A stretch of 7,410 nt of DNA from CAYTLQ01 sp964438715 (GCA_964438715.1 CAYTLQ010000312.1:1-7410); one strand, 5' to 3'. Counted from the stretch's first letter, positions 1-6,800 are shown. Program-made: numbers and translations. The notes: generated from the letters alone by a model not told the origin.

Positions 1-78
1 ATCACGTGAGAATTTACCTTTTAGTATCTCTTTATTTATCAAAAGGTTATCGATATTGAGAAGATTATTTTCCGGCAT
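1..78 (-). CDS. N-terminal 26 codons of a minus-strand gene, possibly a DUF3109/YkgJ-like cysteine-cluster protein (partial at left edge)
   Basis: Reading the minus strand from the ATG at 78-76 gives 26 open codons to the window edge, starting MPENNLLNID and ending KGKFSRD. The codons read as natural protein, and a promoter-like sequence lies just upstream (see 95-125). The pattern of a short hydrophobic 'NIDNLLI' strand followed by 'KGKF.RD' resembles the start of DUF3109/YkgJ-type proteins, where a similar lead-in precedes a cysteine-rich metal-binding cluster of the CxGACC kind. The cysteines themselves would lie outside the window, so the family call is from memory of the pattern and tentative. 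No Shine-Dalgarno is visible before the ATG, which is common in Bacteroidota-like genomes. The gene is divergent from the SDR at 202-984. Confidence 0.6.
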   Translation of the reverse strand, partial: MPENNLLNIDNLLINKEILKGKFSRD

Positions 79-86
79 TGGAATAG

Positions 87-100
87 TTTTTGTACAAAAA
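87..100. repeat. 14-bp perfect palindrome in the divergent intergenic region
   Basis: Five T, then GTAC, then five A form a perfect palindrome centred between the two divergent genes. It supplies the possible upstream (-33) TTTG of the rightward promoter at 89-92 and the TTTG of the leftward -7 element at 95-98 (minus strand). It could therefore be a shared operator or simply shared promoter sequence. The core octamer TTGTACAA also occurs at 1309-1316 and 1377-1384. Confidence 0.6.
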
Positions 101-121
101 TAATAAATTCAGTTAATTTTG
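89..121 (+). promoter_or_regulatory. Putative Bacteroidetes-type promoter for the first SDR gene
   Basis: TTTG at 89-92 and TAATTTTG at 114-121 match the -33 (TTTG) and -7 (TAnnTTTG) elements with a 21-nt spacer. The predicted start near 128 would give a leader of about 74 nt before the ATG at 202. The promoter overlaps the opposing one at 95-125, so the two would compete for polymerase or respond to one regulator. It is supported only by motif match. Confidence 0.35.
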
Positions 122-125
122 GAAA
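95..125 (-). promoter_or_regulatory. Putative Bacteroidetes-type promoter for the left-edge gene
   Basis: On the minus strand, TATTTTTG (positions 102-95) matches the Bacteroidetes -7 consensus TAnnTTTG exactly. TTTC (125-122) sits 19 nt upstream, one mismatch from the -33 TTTG. The predicted transcription start would be about 10 nt before the ATG at 78. The consensus is known from Bacteroides and Flavobacterium; its use in this organism is inferred. Such AT-rich matches also arise by chance. Confidence 0.35.
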
Positions 126-192
126 GGATAGACATAATTCGCATTGATTATTATTTAAATATCTGCAGAATTATATTGAATAATTGAAATAC

Positions 193-196
193 GGAG
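193..196 (+). promoter_or_regulatory. Shine-Dalgarno GGAG for the first SDR
   Basis: GGAG lies 5 nt before the ATG at 202. This favours 202 over the in-frame TTG at 184, which would place the GGAG inside the coding region. Confidence 0.7.
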
Positions 197-201
197 TGAA
201 A

Positions 202-984
202 ATGTTCAAAACTGTGCTTATAACAGGGGCATCCAGTGGTATTGGAAAGGCGCTGGCTTTGAAGTTCGCCGGCGAGGGTTATCATATTCTCATGGTTTCC
301 CGTAATAGGGAGAAACTTATGGAGGTACAAAACGAAATACTTTCTCACGGCGGTAAAGCGGATGTTTTTGTATGTGATGTTATGAATCGGGAGGAAGTTG
401 AATCAGTTTTCAGAACAATATTGAGTAAATATGGATTTATTGATATTGTTATTTTAAACAGCGGCACAAGCGAAAGGAATCCGATACATGAATTTAACCT
501 TGATAAAGCAATTACTGTGCTCCGTACAAATATAGAGGGTTTCCTGAATTGTGCGGCGCAACTTTTCCCTATGTATTTCAAAGAGAAGAAGGGGACTCTT
601 GTCGGGGTTTCGAGTCTTGCCGATAGCAGAGGCTTTCCGAAGAGCGGGGTTTACAGCGGCAGTAAAGCGGCAATGACGAAAATTCTTGAATCGCTAAGAG
701 TTGAATTATCACTCTATAATGTAGATGTTCTTACAGTGAAACCGGGATTCGTAAAAACACCCATGACTGATAAAAATGAATTTTTTATGCCATTTATGAT
801 AAGTCCCGAAAAGGCGGCAGAAATAATTTACAAGGGAATAGTAAAGAAAAGACGGATTATCTCTTTTCCATGGCAGATGACGGCGCTTGTATGGTTAGTT
901 CGGAATATTCCGGATGTAATTTTTGAAATGTTTGCTCTGAAACATTTACAGCAGTATTCAGAGACATTATCAAAAAATAATTAA
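202..984 (+). CDS. Short-chain dehydrogenase/reductase (classical SDR), 260 aa
   Basis: This is a cytosolic NAD(P)-dependent oxidoreductase of the classical SDR fold; the substrate cannot be told from sequence. Residues numbered from the ATG at 202 show the dinucleotide-binding TGASSGIG (8-15), an Arg after the second strand (S33-R34, which usually favours NADPH), D59-V60 near the adenine, and NSG at 86-88 where NNAG is usual. The catalytic set is N110, S137/S138, Y151 and K155 (YSGSK), followed by PG at 181-182 and T187. After the Rossmann core there is a basic stretch (KKRR, about 216) and a hydrophobic/aromatic C-terminal tail (about 220-250), as in membrane-associated SDRs such as the DHRS7/YqjQ-like group. 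The length is normal and all catalytic residues are present, so it should be active. It has its own RBS and is followed by a long gene-free stretch, so it is probably monocistronic. Confidence 0.93.
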   Translation: MFKTVLITGASSGIGKALALKFAGEGYHILMVSRNREKLMEVQNEILSHGGKADVFVCDVMNREEVESVFRTILSKYGFIDIVILNSGTSERNPIHEFNLDKAITVLRTNIEGFLNCAAQLFPMYFKEKKGTLVGVSSLADSRGFPKSGVYSGSKAAMTKILESLRVELSLYNVDVLTVKPGFVKTPMTDKNEFFMPFMISPEKAAEIIYKGIVKKRRIISFPWQMTALVWLVRNIPDVIFEMFALKHLQQYSETLSKNN

Positions 985-1220
985 ATTGCAGTAAAGTGCT
1001 GAAGAGAGCGAGAGAAGATAAAAATTAAACATCAATCTTTTTTAGAACGGGATCTTTAAATGTAAATTAATGCTCAGTAATTATGAGCAACAGAGTATTT
1101 GAGGAGAAAATCTTAGAAAACCATTACTTGATGAATATTGAACTCTTCCCTCTATTAACGGTTCTCTGTCCTTCTTTCGTCAAAATGCTATACCATGAAG
1201 TTTTGCCTGGAATTGAATAA

Positions 1221-1291
1221 CTACACTTTTAAGTCAGTAACAGATTGTTAATTAAAGAATAAAACAATCTGAAAAGTAATTTGTAGTGTAG
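1221..1291. repeat. Imperfect inverted repeat, 29-nt arms around a 13-nt loop
   Basis: The arms are 1221-1249 and 1263-1291. The outer 7 bp (CTACACT/AGTGTAG) and the inner 9 bp (CAGATTGTT/AACAATCTG) pair perfectly, with a poorly paired middle of equal length on each side. A T-rich tract follows at 1292-1304. It could be a structured transcript end, a small non-autonomous element remnant, or a degraded operator. It starts immediately after the stop of the doubtful 45-codon ORF. Confidence 0.55.
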
Positions 1292-1356
1292 AAATATTTT
1301 TCTTAATGTTGTACAAATGAATCATTTCCCGCTGGCAATACAAAGTACTCTATAAG

Positions 1357-1487
1357 GAAACTGTCATATCATATACTTGTACAACTCTACGATACTTTGA
1401 ACAGAATAAATTAATGGAGTATTGTAAAATAAGTTACCGGCGACTGACAAAGATATTCACGATATCCTAGTAAAGACTATTGATTGA
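1357..1487 (+). pseudogene. Remnant of a MerR-family HTH regulator with a frameshift
   Basis: In the frame of position 1384 the translation reads TLRYFEQNKL (1384-1413) and then YRR (1435-1443). This fits the MerR DNA-binding signature TLRYYExxGL...YRxY. KET and ISY upstream (1357-1374) fit helix 1 and the turn, except for two extra codons before TLRY. At about 1444 the match moves to another frame, which reads DKDIHDIL (1446-1469), the usual continuation after YRxYT in MerR proteins. Loss of one base near 1444 would explain the switch. The first frame stops at 1468 and the second at 1485. No start codon or effector-binding domain survives. MerR proteins bind palindromic operators between promoter elements; whether this one ever controlled the SRPBCC gene 135 bp downstream is unknown. 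The call rests on pattern recognition of about 35 residues. Confidence 0.5.
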
Positions 1488-1622
1488 TAGCACTCTTTTC
1501 GAATCCGATACATACAATTAGCGTTCACATCTGTTTGGTTTTTGGATGACAGTCTGTTATGTAAACTGTAAGTGCAAAAGAAAAGAATTAGATAAAATCG
1601 AATAACAATAAATAAAAACTAT

Positions 1623-2087
1623 ATGACAATGATAAAATTACAATTCAAAATACAAATAGAAGCTCCCGCACATACAGTGTTTGATGTAATGTTAGGTCTC
1701 ACGAATAAATCTACTTATGAACAGTGGACATCAGTATTTAATCCCACATCAACTTATGAAGGAAACTGGAGTAAAGGGAGTAAAATGTTGTTCATAGGTG
1801 TTGATGAATCAGGGGAAAAAGGGGGAATAGTTTCTCAAATTACAGAACATATTCCTGATAAATATATTTCTATCCGGCATTATGGTCTTATTCAAAAAGG
1901 TGTTGAAATCACCGAGGGACAGGATGTAGAGAAATGGGCTAATGGATGTGAAAATTATACATTTGAAGAAAGCAATGGTTTTACTTTAGTAACTGTTGAT
2001 TTGGATGTTACAAATGATTTTTTGGAATATATGAATCAATCCTATCCCAGGGCGCTTGAGAAGCTAAAAGAGATATGCGAAAAGTGA
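1623..2087 (+). CDS. SRPBCC (START/AHSA1-like) domain protein, 154 aa
   Basis: This is a small soluble protein with the layout of the SRPBCC helix-grip fold. A first strand (LQFKIQIEAP, about 5-14) is followed by a short helical pair (AHTVFDVM to YEQW, 16-35). Next comes the strand with the GNWSKGSKM turn (47-55), a run of strands (about 56-130), and a long C-terminal helix (about 131-152) that closes the ligand pocket. Length and order match single-domain family members, which bind hydrophobic ligands or act as polyketide cyclases or chaperone-like proteins; no specific ligand is predictable. Start at 1623 is ATG without a clear Shine-Dalgarno; an in-frame ATG at 1629 is an alternative. It ends with TGA, and the terminal helix finishes there naturally, so TGA is a real stop for this gene. 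It lies alone between a decayed regulator region and the AraC-type gene. Confidence 0.8.
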   Translation: MTMIKLQFKIQIEAPAHTVFDVMLGLTNKSTYEQWTSVFNPTSTYEGNWSKGSKMLFIGVDESGEKGGIVSQITEHIPDKYISIRHYGLIQKGVEITEGQDVEKWANGCENYTFEESNGFTLVTVDLDVTNDFLEYMNQSYPRALEKLKEICEK

Positions 2088-2270
2088 TATTCTGGAACAA
2101 TACTGTTAATTAACAATGCAACCAACAAAATTTTAATAACCGCCGACCTGATAAGCCCAGTACGACAACTGCAAATGTATTGATAGATAATAGTATGATT
2201 GGTTACCTAACAGAATATCATTGCTGATAGCAGTTAGCTTGAATATTGTAACGAATATCAGTAAAAAAAT

Positions 2271-2669
2271 ATGAAAAAAGAAAAGAGTAAATCATCTTTT
2301 AGACAAAAAGAAATAATTACACGATATCTTAGTGAACTTGACAAACATTTGACGGAATTAAAAACCGGAAAAGCCCGAAGAACATTTAAAGTAAAAGATT
2401 TAGCCGATCTGCTCTTTATAACTCCTAAACATTTGAGCAATACAATTCATGAAGTTTTGGGGAAGTCGCCCTGTGATATTTATGAAGAAAAGCTCATAGA
2501 AATTTCTAAAGAACTTCTTCTTGAAACCAACAGTACGATTTCGGCAATTGCAGAGACTTTGACTTTCGATCCATCAAATTTTACAAAATTCTTTAAAAGT
2601 TATGTCGGGCAAACTCCCAAACAGTTTCGTGAGCTAAATGTAAATACTGAACTTCTCACCAAAAAATAG
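2271..2669 (+). CDS. AraC-type transcriptional regulator, DNA-binding domain only, 132 aa
   Basis: This is a cytoplasmic DNA-binding protein consisting almost entirely of the AraC/XylS double helix-turn-helix. After a basic N-terminus and a helix (about 11-31), the first HTH spans about 40-64 (VKDLADLLFITPKHLSNTIH). The linker helix is about 72-85. The second HTH is about 88-120, with the characteristic DPSNFTKFFKSYVGQTPKQFR-type ending (100-120). There is no cupin-type ligand domain, and full AraC proteins are 250-300 aa, so an effector would have to act otherwise, or abundance alone controls output. Similar stand-alone proteins are known in Bacteroidota, so this is probably not a truncation. 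The start ATG at 2271 has no Shine-Dalgarno. The gene overlaps the first of two direct repeats placed before the next SDR, its likely target. A 40-bp-spaced repeat GAATATCA (2213-2220, 2253-2260) lies just upstream of its own start. Confidence 0.88.
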   Translation: MKKEKSKSSFRQKEIITRYLSELDKHLTELKTGKARRTFKVKDLADLLFITPKHLSNTIHEVLGKSPCDIYEEKLIEISKELLLETNSTISAIAETLTFDPSNFTKFFKSYVGQTPKQFRELNVNTELLTKK

Positions 2670-2682
2670 GAACTTCTCACCA
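2649..2682 (+). repeat. Two 13-bp direct repeats with 21-bp spacing, candidate AraC-type operator
   Basis: GAACTTCTCACCA occurs at 2649-2661 and 2670-2682, exactly 21 bp start to start. The first copy overlaps the last codons of the AraC-type gene and the second abuts the putative -33 region of the next SDR. AraC proteins classically bind two direct half-sites about two helical turns apart, with the proximal one against the promoter (as araI1-araI2), so geometry and position fit. A local tandem duplication of 21 bp (16 of 21 positions agree) is the alternative. Confidence 0.6.
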
Positions 2683-2712
2683 TTTTAAAGTTATTTTCTT
2701 TCCTTAACATTG
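2683..2712 (+). promoter_or_regulatory. Putative promoter of the second SDR
   Basis: TAACATTG at 2705-2712 differs by one base from the Bacteroidetes -7 consensus TAnnTTTG. TTTT at 2683-2686 is a weak -33 at 18 nt spacing. The predicted start near 2719 leaves about 21 nt of leader carrying the GGAGG. The proximal AraC-like half-site ends at 2682, directly against the -33, as expected for an activator touching polymerase. Confidence 0.35.
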
Positions 2713-2726
2713 TTTAAACAAAAATC

Positions 2727-2731
2727 GGAGG
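2727..2731 (+). promoter_or_regulatory. Shine-Dalgarno GGAGG for the second SDR
   Basis: GGAGG ends 8 nt before the ATG at 2740. The ATG at 2734 is only 2 nt away, too close, and the TTG at 2710 would put the site inside the gene. So 2740 is chosen as start. Confidence 0.75.
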
Positions 2732-2739
2732 AAATGAAA

Positions 2740-3606
2740 ATGAAAATCTTAATTACGGGTGCAAGTGGTGGCTTTGGTGTTCTTATCGTAAAAGTTTTAC
2801 TCAACAAAGGACATCAGGTTGCCGCATCAATCCGTGAAATGAATGGTAAAAATAAAAATTCAGCAAACGAATTAAGAGATGCCGGAGCAAAGGTTCTTGA
2901 AATTGATGTGACAGATGATGATAGTGTATCCGGCGGTGTGGCGACTGCAATATCTGAACTTAATGGTTTAGATGTTTTAATAAATAATGCAGGCGTCGGT
3001 GTATTAGGTATGCAGGAATTTTTTACCCCGACTGATTTTCTAAAAATATTTGATATAAATGTACTCGGCGTTCAACGAATGAACAGAGAAGTACTTCCTT
3101 TTTTCCGTCGAAAGAATGATGGTGTAATAATTTACACTTCAAGTCTTCTCGGAAGATTAGCGATGCCGTTTTATGGCGTTTATCAGGCTTCAAAATGGGC
3201 GTTGGAAGCACTTGCAGAAACCTACAGGGTGGAACTTTCTGCCTTTGGAATTGAAAACTGTATTATTGAACCGGGCGGGTATCCTACTGCATTTTCCAAA
3301 AATCTTCTCAGACCGAGTGACAGAAGTCGGGAAGAGAGTTACGGTGACTTCGCAAATGTTCCTGAAGCAACACTTCACAATTTTGAAAACTTCTTGAAGA
3401 ATAGTCCCCAGCAAGATCCACAGAAGGTTGCAGATGCCTTTGCCGATCTTCTTGATAAACCAAAAGGAGAGAGGCCGTTCAGAACTACCGTCGATTTTAT
3501 CGGTATGGGAGATTATATTCAAAAATACAATGAACATCTTGAACAAATTATGAACGGACTTTATACAAACTTTGGCATGCAGGGAATGTTAAAAGTAAAA
3601 AGATAA
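2740..3606 (+). CDS. SDR family oxidoreductase, 288 aa
   Basis: This is a cytosolic NAD(P)-dependent reductase of the classical SDR superfamily; substrate unknown. From the ATG at 2740 the motifs are TGASGGFG (6-13), R32 after strand 2 (NADPH preference), D56-V57, and NNAG (82-85). The catalytic residues are N107, S134/S135, Y148 and K152 (YQASK), with EPGGYPT (177-183) after strand 6. The C-terminal part (about 185-288) is longer than in the first SDR and polar, as in the roughly 280-aa SDRs that often sit beside AraC-type regulators in Bacteroidota. All catalytic residues are intact. It follows the AraC-type gene by 70 bp on the same strand, with repeats, a promoter-like sequence and a strong RBS between them, so it is probably separately controlled by that regulator. 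The two SDRs of the window are clearly different in sequence and not a recent duplication. Confidence 0.93.
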   Translation: MKILITGASGGFGVLIVKVLLNKGHQVAASIREMNGKNKNSANELRDAGAKVLEIDVTDDDSVSGGVATAISELNGLDVLINNAGVGVLGMQEFFTPTDFLKIFDINVLGVQRMNREVLPFFRRKNDGVIIYTSSLLGRLAMPFYGVYQASKWALEALAETYRVELSAFGIENCIIEPGGYPTAFSKNLLRPSDRSREESYGDFANVPEATLHNFENFLKNSPQQDPQKVADAFADLLDKPKGERPFRTTVDFIGMGDYIQKYNEHLEQIMNGLYTNFGMQGMLKVKR

Positions 3607-3640
3607 TATACTGAATCCCTTTTTCCGATATCTTTTTATT

Positions 3641-3830
3641 ATGGTCTTACAAAGTTGAAATGCAACCAGTTGAATGTATAAATCATTTGTGCATTATCAA
3701 TACATGTTAACGATAAATCATACTATGGTAATACCTGATAAAAAATTGCAAATGAAAAACAGATAGATTTCCCGTTTTCACTGTGGGGAGTTATCTTACG
3801 GTAATAGTTTTAAACACTTTGTAAGACCAT
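3641..3830. repeat. Perfect 15-bp inverted repeat enclosing 160 bp (candidate invertible segment or MITE-like element)
   Basis: ATGGTCTTACAAAGT (3641-3655) is the exact reverse complement of ACTTTGTAAGACCAT (3816-3830). The 160 bp between them have no gene. The right arm ends 9 bp before the TTG start of the large secreted protein and the left arm begins 34 bp after the SDR stop. Arm length, spacing and position resemble the promoter inversions that phase-vary surface proteins in Bacteroidetes. The flanks are similar but not identical T-rich stretches (3631-3640, 3831-3840), so a small transposon-like element is the alternative. No recombinase is encoded in the window. Confidence 0.65.
3782..3812 (+). 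promoter_or_regulatory. Weak promoter-like sequence inside the inverted-repeat segment, pointing to the secreted-protein gene
   Basis: TGTG (3782-3785), a 19-nt spacer and TAGTTTTA (3805-3812) each differ by one base from the Bacteroidetes -33 and -7 elements. The -7 ends just inside the right repeat arm, and the predicted start near 3819 is about 20 nt before the TTG at 3839. A sigma-70-like alternative is TTAACG-16 nt-TAATAC ending near 3733. Neither is strong. Confidence 0.25.
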
Positions 3831-3838
3831 CTTTTTTC

Positions 3839-6800
3839 TTGTATCCGCTTTTCGGAAAAAGTTTGCGTACATTCTTCTTCGGCTTTTTTTTCTTATTCTT
3901 TACCACAATTACGACTATTGCTCAGTCTGATTCAAGTATTACGCTATCAGAAGTAATGTTCTATGCCCCGCAGGGGAATAATGAATTTATTGAAATTTAT
4001 AACCTAAGCCCAAACCAGACCCTCAATCTTACCGGATATAAAATTCGCTATGCTACATCCAACAGCGATATCATTGTATCGGCCGGCGAGGGAATGCTTC
4101 TTCCACCGGGGGGATTTGCAATTATTTTTGAGGGTGACTATGATACGGTGAATGGAATTTATGCAGGAGTGGTGCCAGATGAGGCTTTACTGCTGAAAAT
4201 AGCAGACAATTCATTTGGGACGAACGGAATGTCCAACACCGGCGACAGGGCAATTGCTTTGGTAAATCCTCAGGATGATACAATTGATATCTATTTATAT
4301 TCAGCCAATAACCAGCAGGGGTTTACTGACGAAAAAAGAATACTCAATCGTAACAATGCATCCGAAAACTGGGGGAATGCAAAAACTCTCTATGGCTCGC
4401 CCGGGAGAAAAAATACCATTACTCCATATTCCTTCGATATTGCATTCGCAGGGATAATATCAACACCAATACCGGCAATTGCAGGCAGTCCGGTTACGGT
4501 ATCCGGTACAGTTGTAAATGAAGGTTACAGTACAATTGCGTCGGCAGTTTATCGTCTTTACGAAGACTCGAACGGAGATTCAATTCCTCAACCATCGGAA
4601 TTAGTTTACGAAGGACATATTATTAATCTTATTTATAACGATAGTATTGCTTTCGATTATTTAATTTCAAATCCCTCTGCCGGAATACACAAATTTATAG
4701 CGGAACTTTACTACCCTTCTGATGAAGATAGTACCGATAATCTCGGTTTTATTTCTTTTCATGTTTATGATGCTTCATCGGTGTATAATGAATTAATTAT
4801 TAATGAGATAATGTACGCACCTGTTGGAGGCGCTCCGGAATGGATTGAGTTATATAATCGCAGTCAGGATACACTCAATCTAAAAAAGTGGAAAATTTAT
4901 GATCTTTCTTCCTCTGCTGTAATCACAGGGGATTTAATTATCAGTCCCGGCGAATATGTTACCATTACAAAGGATTCTGCATTTTTCAACACCTTTCCCT
5001 ACGAGGGCAGGGTTGTGGTACTCCCTCTTCCGGTATTCAATAACGATGCCGATCTTGTAAAACTATCTGATTCATTAGGTATTACTGTTGATTCAGTTTT
5101 ATACAGCAGCAGCTGGGGAGGTAACGCCGGATATTCTCTCGAGAGGCGGCATAAAGACAGTCTCTCACAAAATCAGCAGAATTGGGGTAGTAGTATTTCT
5201 CCTTTTCGATCAACAGCAGGAAAAATTAATTCGATAACCCGAAAAAATTACGATCTCAGGATACAGTCTTTCAATTCAGATTCGTACAGCCTTAGTAATC
5301 AACCAATAATTTTACAAACAAAAATCTTCAATGCCGGTTATCTGCAATCGACAAACGCTATTCTTACTCTTTATAATGATGTGAATGCCGACTCGATAGC
5401 AATACAAAGTGAGCTTTTGATACAGCATCCGATAGCTTCTCTCGCATCAAATGATTCTATAACTCTTACGGATTATTTCTCTCCGGCTGATACAGGAATA
5501 TATTATTTAATTGCGAGGATACTGTTTGCCGGAGATCAGGATTCTACAAATAACACAGCTTATTTACGGGTGAAAGTAATCAGTCCAACCGCTGAGCGGG
5601 GTGAACTTGTTATTAACGAAATTATGTGCAGTCCTGCAGGAGATGAACCGGAGTGGCTGGAAATTTACAACCCAGGGAGCAGAACTATACAATTAAAAAA
5701 CTTCCGTATTGCTGATGCACGCGATACAATTATTGTAACAAGAAACGAAATTGCAATATCTTCAGGCGAATATGTTGTCATCAGTGATGATTCAACGATA
5801 ACAGAATATTATGGCACTATTCCCCGGTTATTTATTGCACCTCTCCCATCATTAAATAATAGCGGCGATAAAATAATTCTGATGGATTCAATGAATATTG
5901 TAATTGATTCTTTAGAATATACTTCGTTTACATTGATATCGGGAAAATCGCTTGAGAAAGTCAATTCGCAACTTTCGTCAACTGACACATTGAATTGGTT
6001 ACCATACCGATATAGTTTCAGAAATGGTACACCGGGATTCATTAATTCTGTTACACAAAAGAAGTATGATATTTTATGTGATACGATATATCTTTCAAAA
6101 ATGTATCCTGTAAGAGGCGATACGACAAGAATTTTTGTGCGAATAAAAAATATTGGTACGGAAACATGTACAATGAGTTACACACTATGGGAAGATACCA
6201 ACAATGATTCCATACCGGATACTATTCTTTATTCTTCGATTCCACAATCTCTGCAACCTTCTGCCGTTTTTATGGCTGAAGTTCCGCTATCGTATATTGT
6301 GGCAGGAGAGGTCAATATTCTCGCCTCTGTCTTTGCAATAAATGATCAGGATACCTTAAATAATACATATAGTAAAAAATTATCTCCCGGATATGCAGGA
6401 GGGACGATAATTATAAATGAAATTATGTATGACCCTTCAGAAGGCGAGCCGGAATGGATTGAATTGTTAAATGTCAGTACTCAGGCAGTTAATCTCACCG
6501 GCTGGTCGATAAATGATAAATTGACTACACCTTCACAGGTATTCATACAGGAGAATATTTTATTATCTGCCGGAGATTATCTTGTTTTAAGCAGAGACTC
6601 GTCTCTTCTGACATATTACACTGTTCCATCTTTATTCAGCAGGATTAATCTTCCCACTCTAAATAATGATGCTGATGGATTAGTTTTGAGGGATAAAAAT
6701 GGCGGATTAGTGGATTCTGTAGAGTACATATCATCAACAGGGGGCATTAATGGTAAATCACTTGAAAGAATTTCGAAAAATTCATCTGGTTGGCTGGCAT

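Larger units (their letters stand above)
985..1622. other. 638-bp gene-poor region with decayed coding sequence and inverted repeats
   Basis: No intact gene is convincing on either strand. The region contains a long imperfect inverted repeat at 1221-1291, two TTGTACAA octamers 68 bp apart (1309-1316 and 1377-1384), and a MerR-like remnant around 1357-1487. It also has a 45-codon ORF at 1083-1220 with no RBS and no recognisable similarity. The overall impression is of eroded accessory DNA. I see no tRNA-like cloverleaf and no clear terminator directly after the SDR stop at 984. Confidence 0.6.

Noticed and set aside
1083..1220. 45-codon ORF starting MSNRVFEEK
   Set aside because: No RBS, no recognisable family, and it sits in an eroded region. 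Too short to support as a gene.
1453..1467. Small hairpin GATAT-TCACG-ATATC
   Set aside because: Five AT-rich base pairs only, and it falls within the MerR-like remnant; likely chance.
2104..2115. 12-bp palindrome TGTTAATTAACA after the SRPBCC stop
   Set aside because: All but two base pairs are A/T and there is no T-run, so it is not a convincing terminator; may be an operator but nothing else supports it.
2088..2183. Readthrough extension of the SRPBCC frame for about 31 codons to the next TGA
   Set aside because: The protein already ends with the expected terminal helix; the extension is not conserved-looking.
2149..2260. Hairpin TGCT-gat-AGCA and repeated GAATATCA upstream of the AraC-type gene as an autoregulatory site
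   Set aside because: Short repeats in AT-rich DNA that do not resemble the GAACTTCTCACCA half-sites; too weak to call.
3023..3546. Minus-strand and alternate-frame ORFs over the second SDR and elsewhere
   Set aside because: They are shadows of clearly conserved plus-strand genes, with unlikely amino-acid composition and no RBS.
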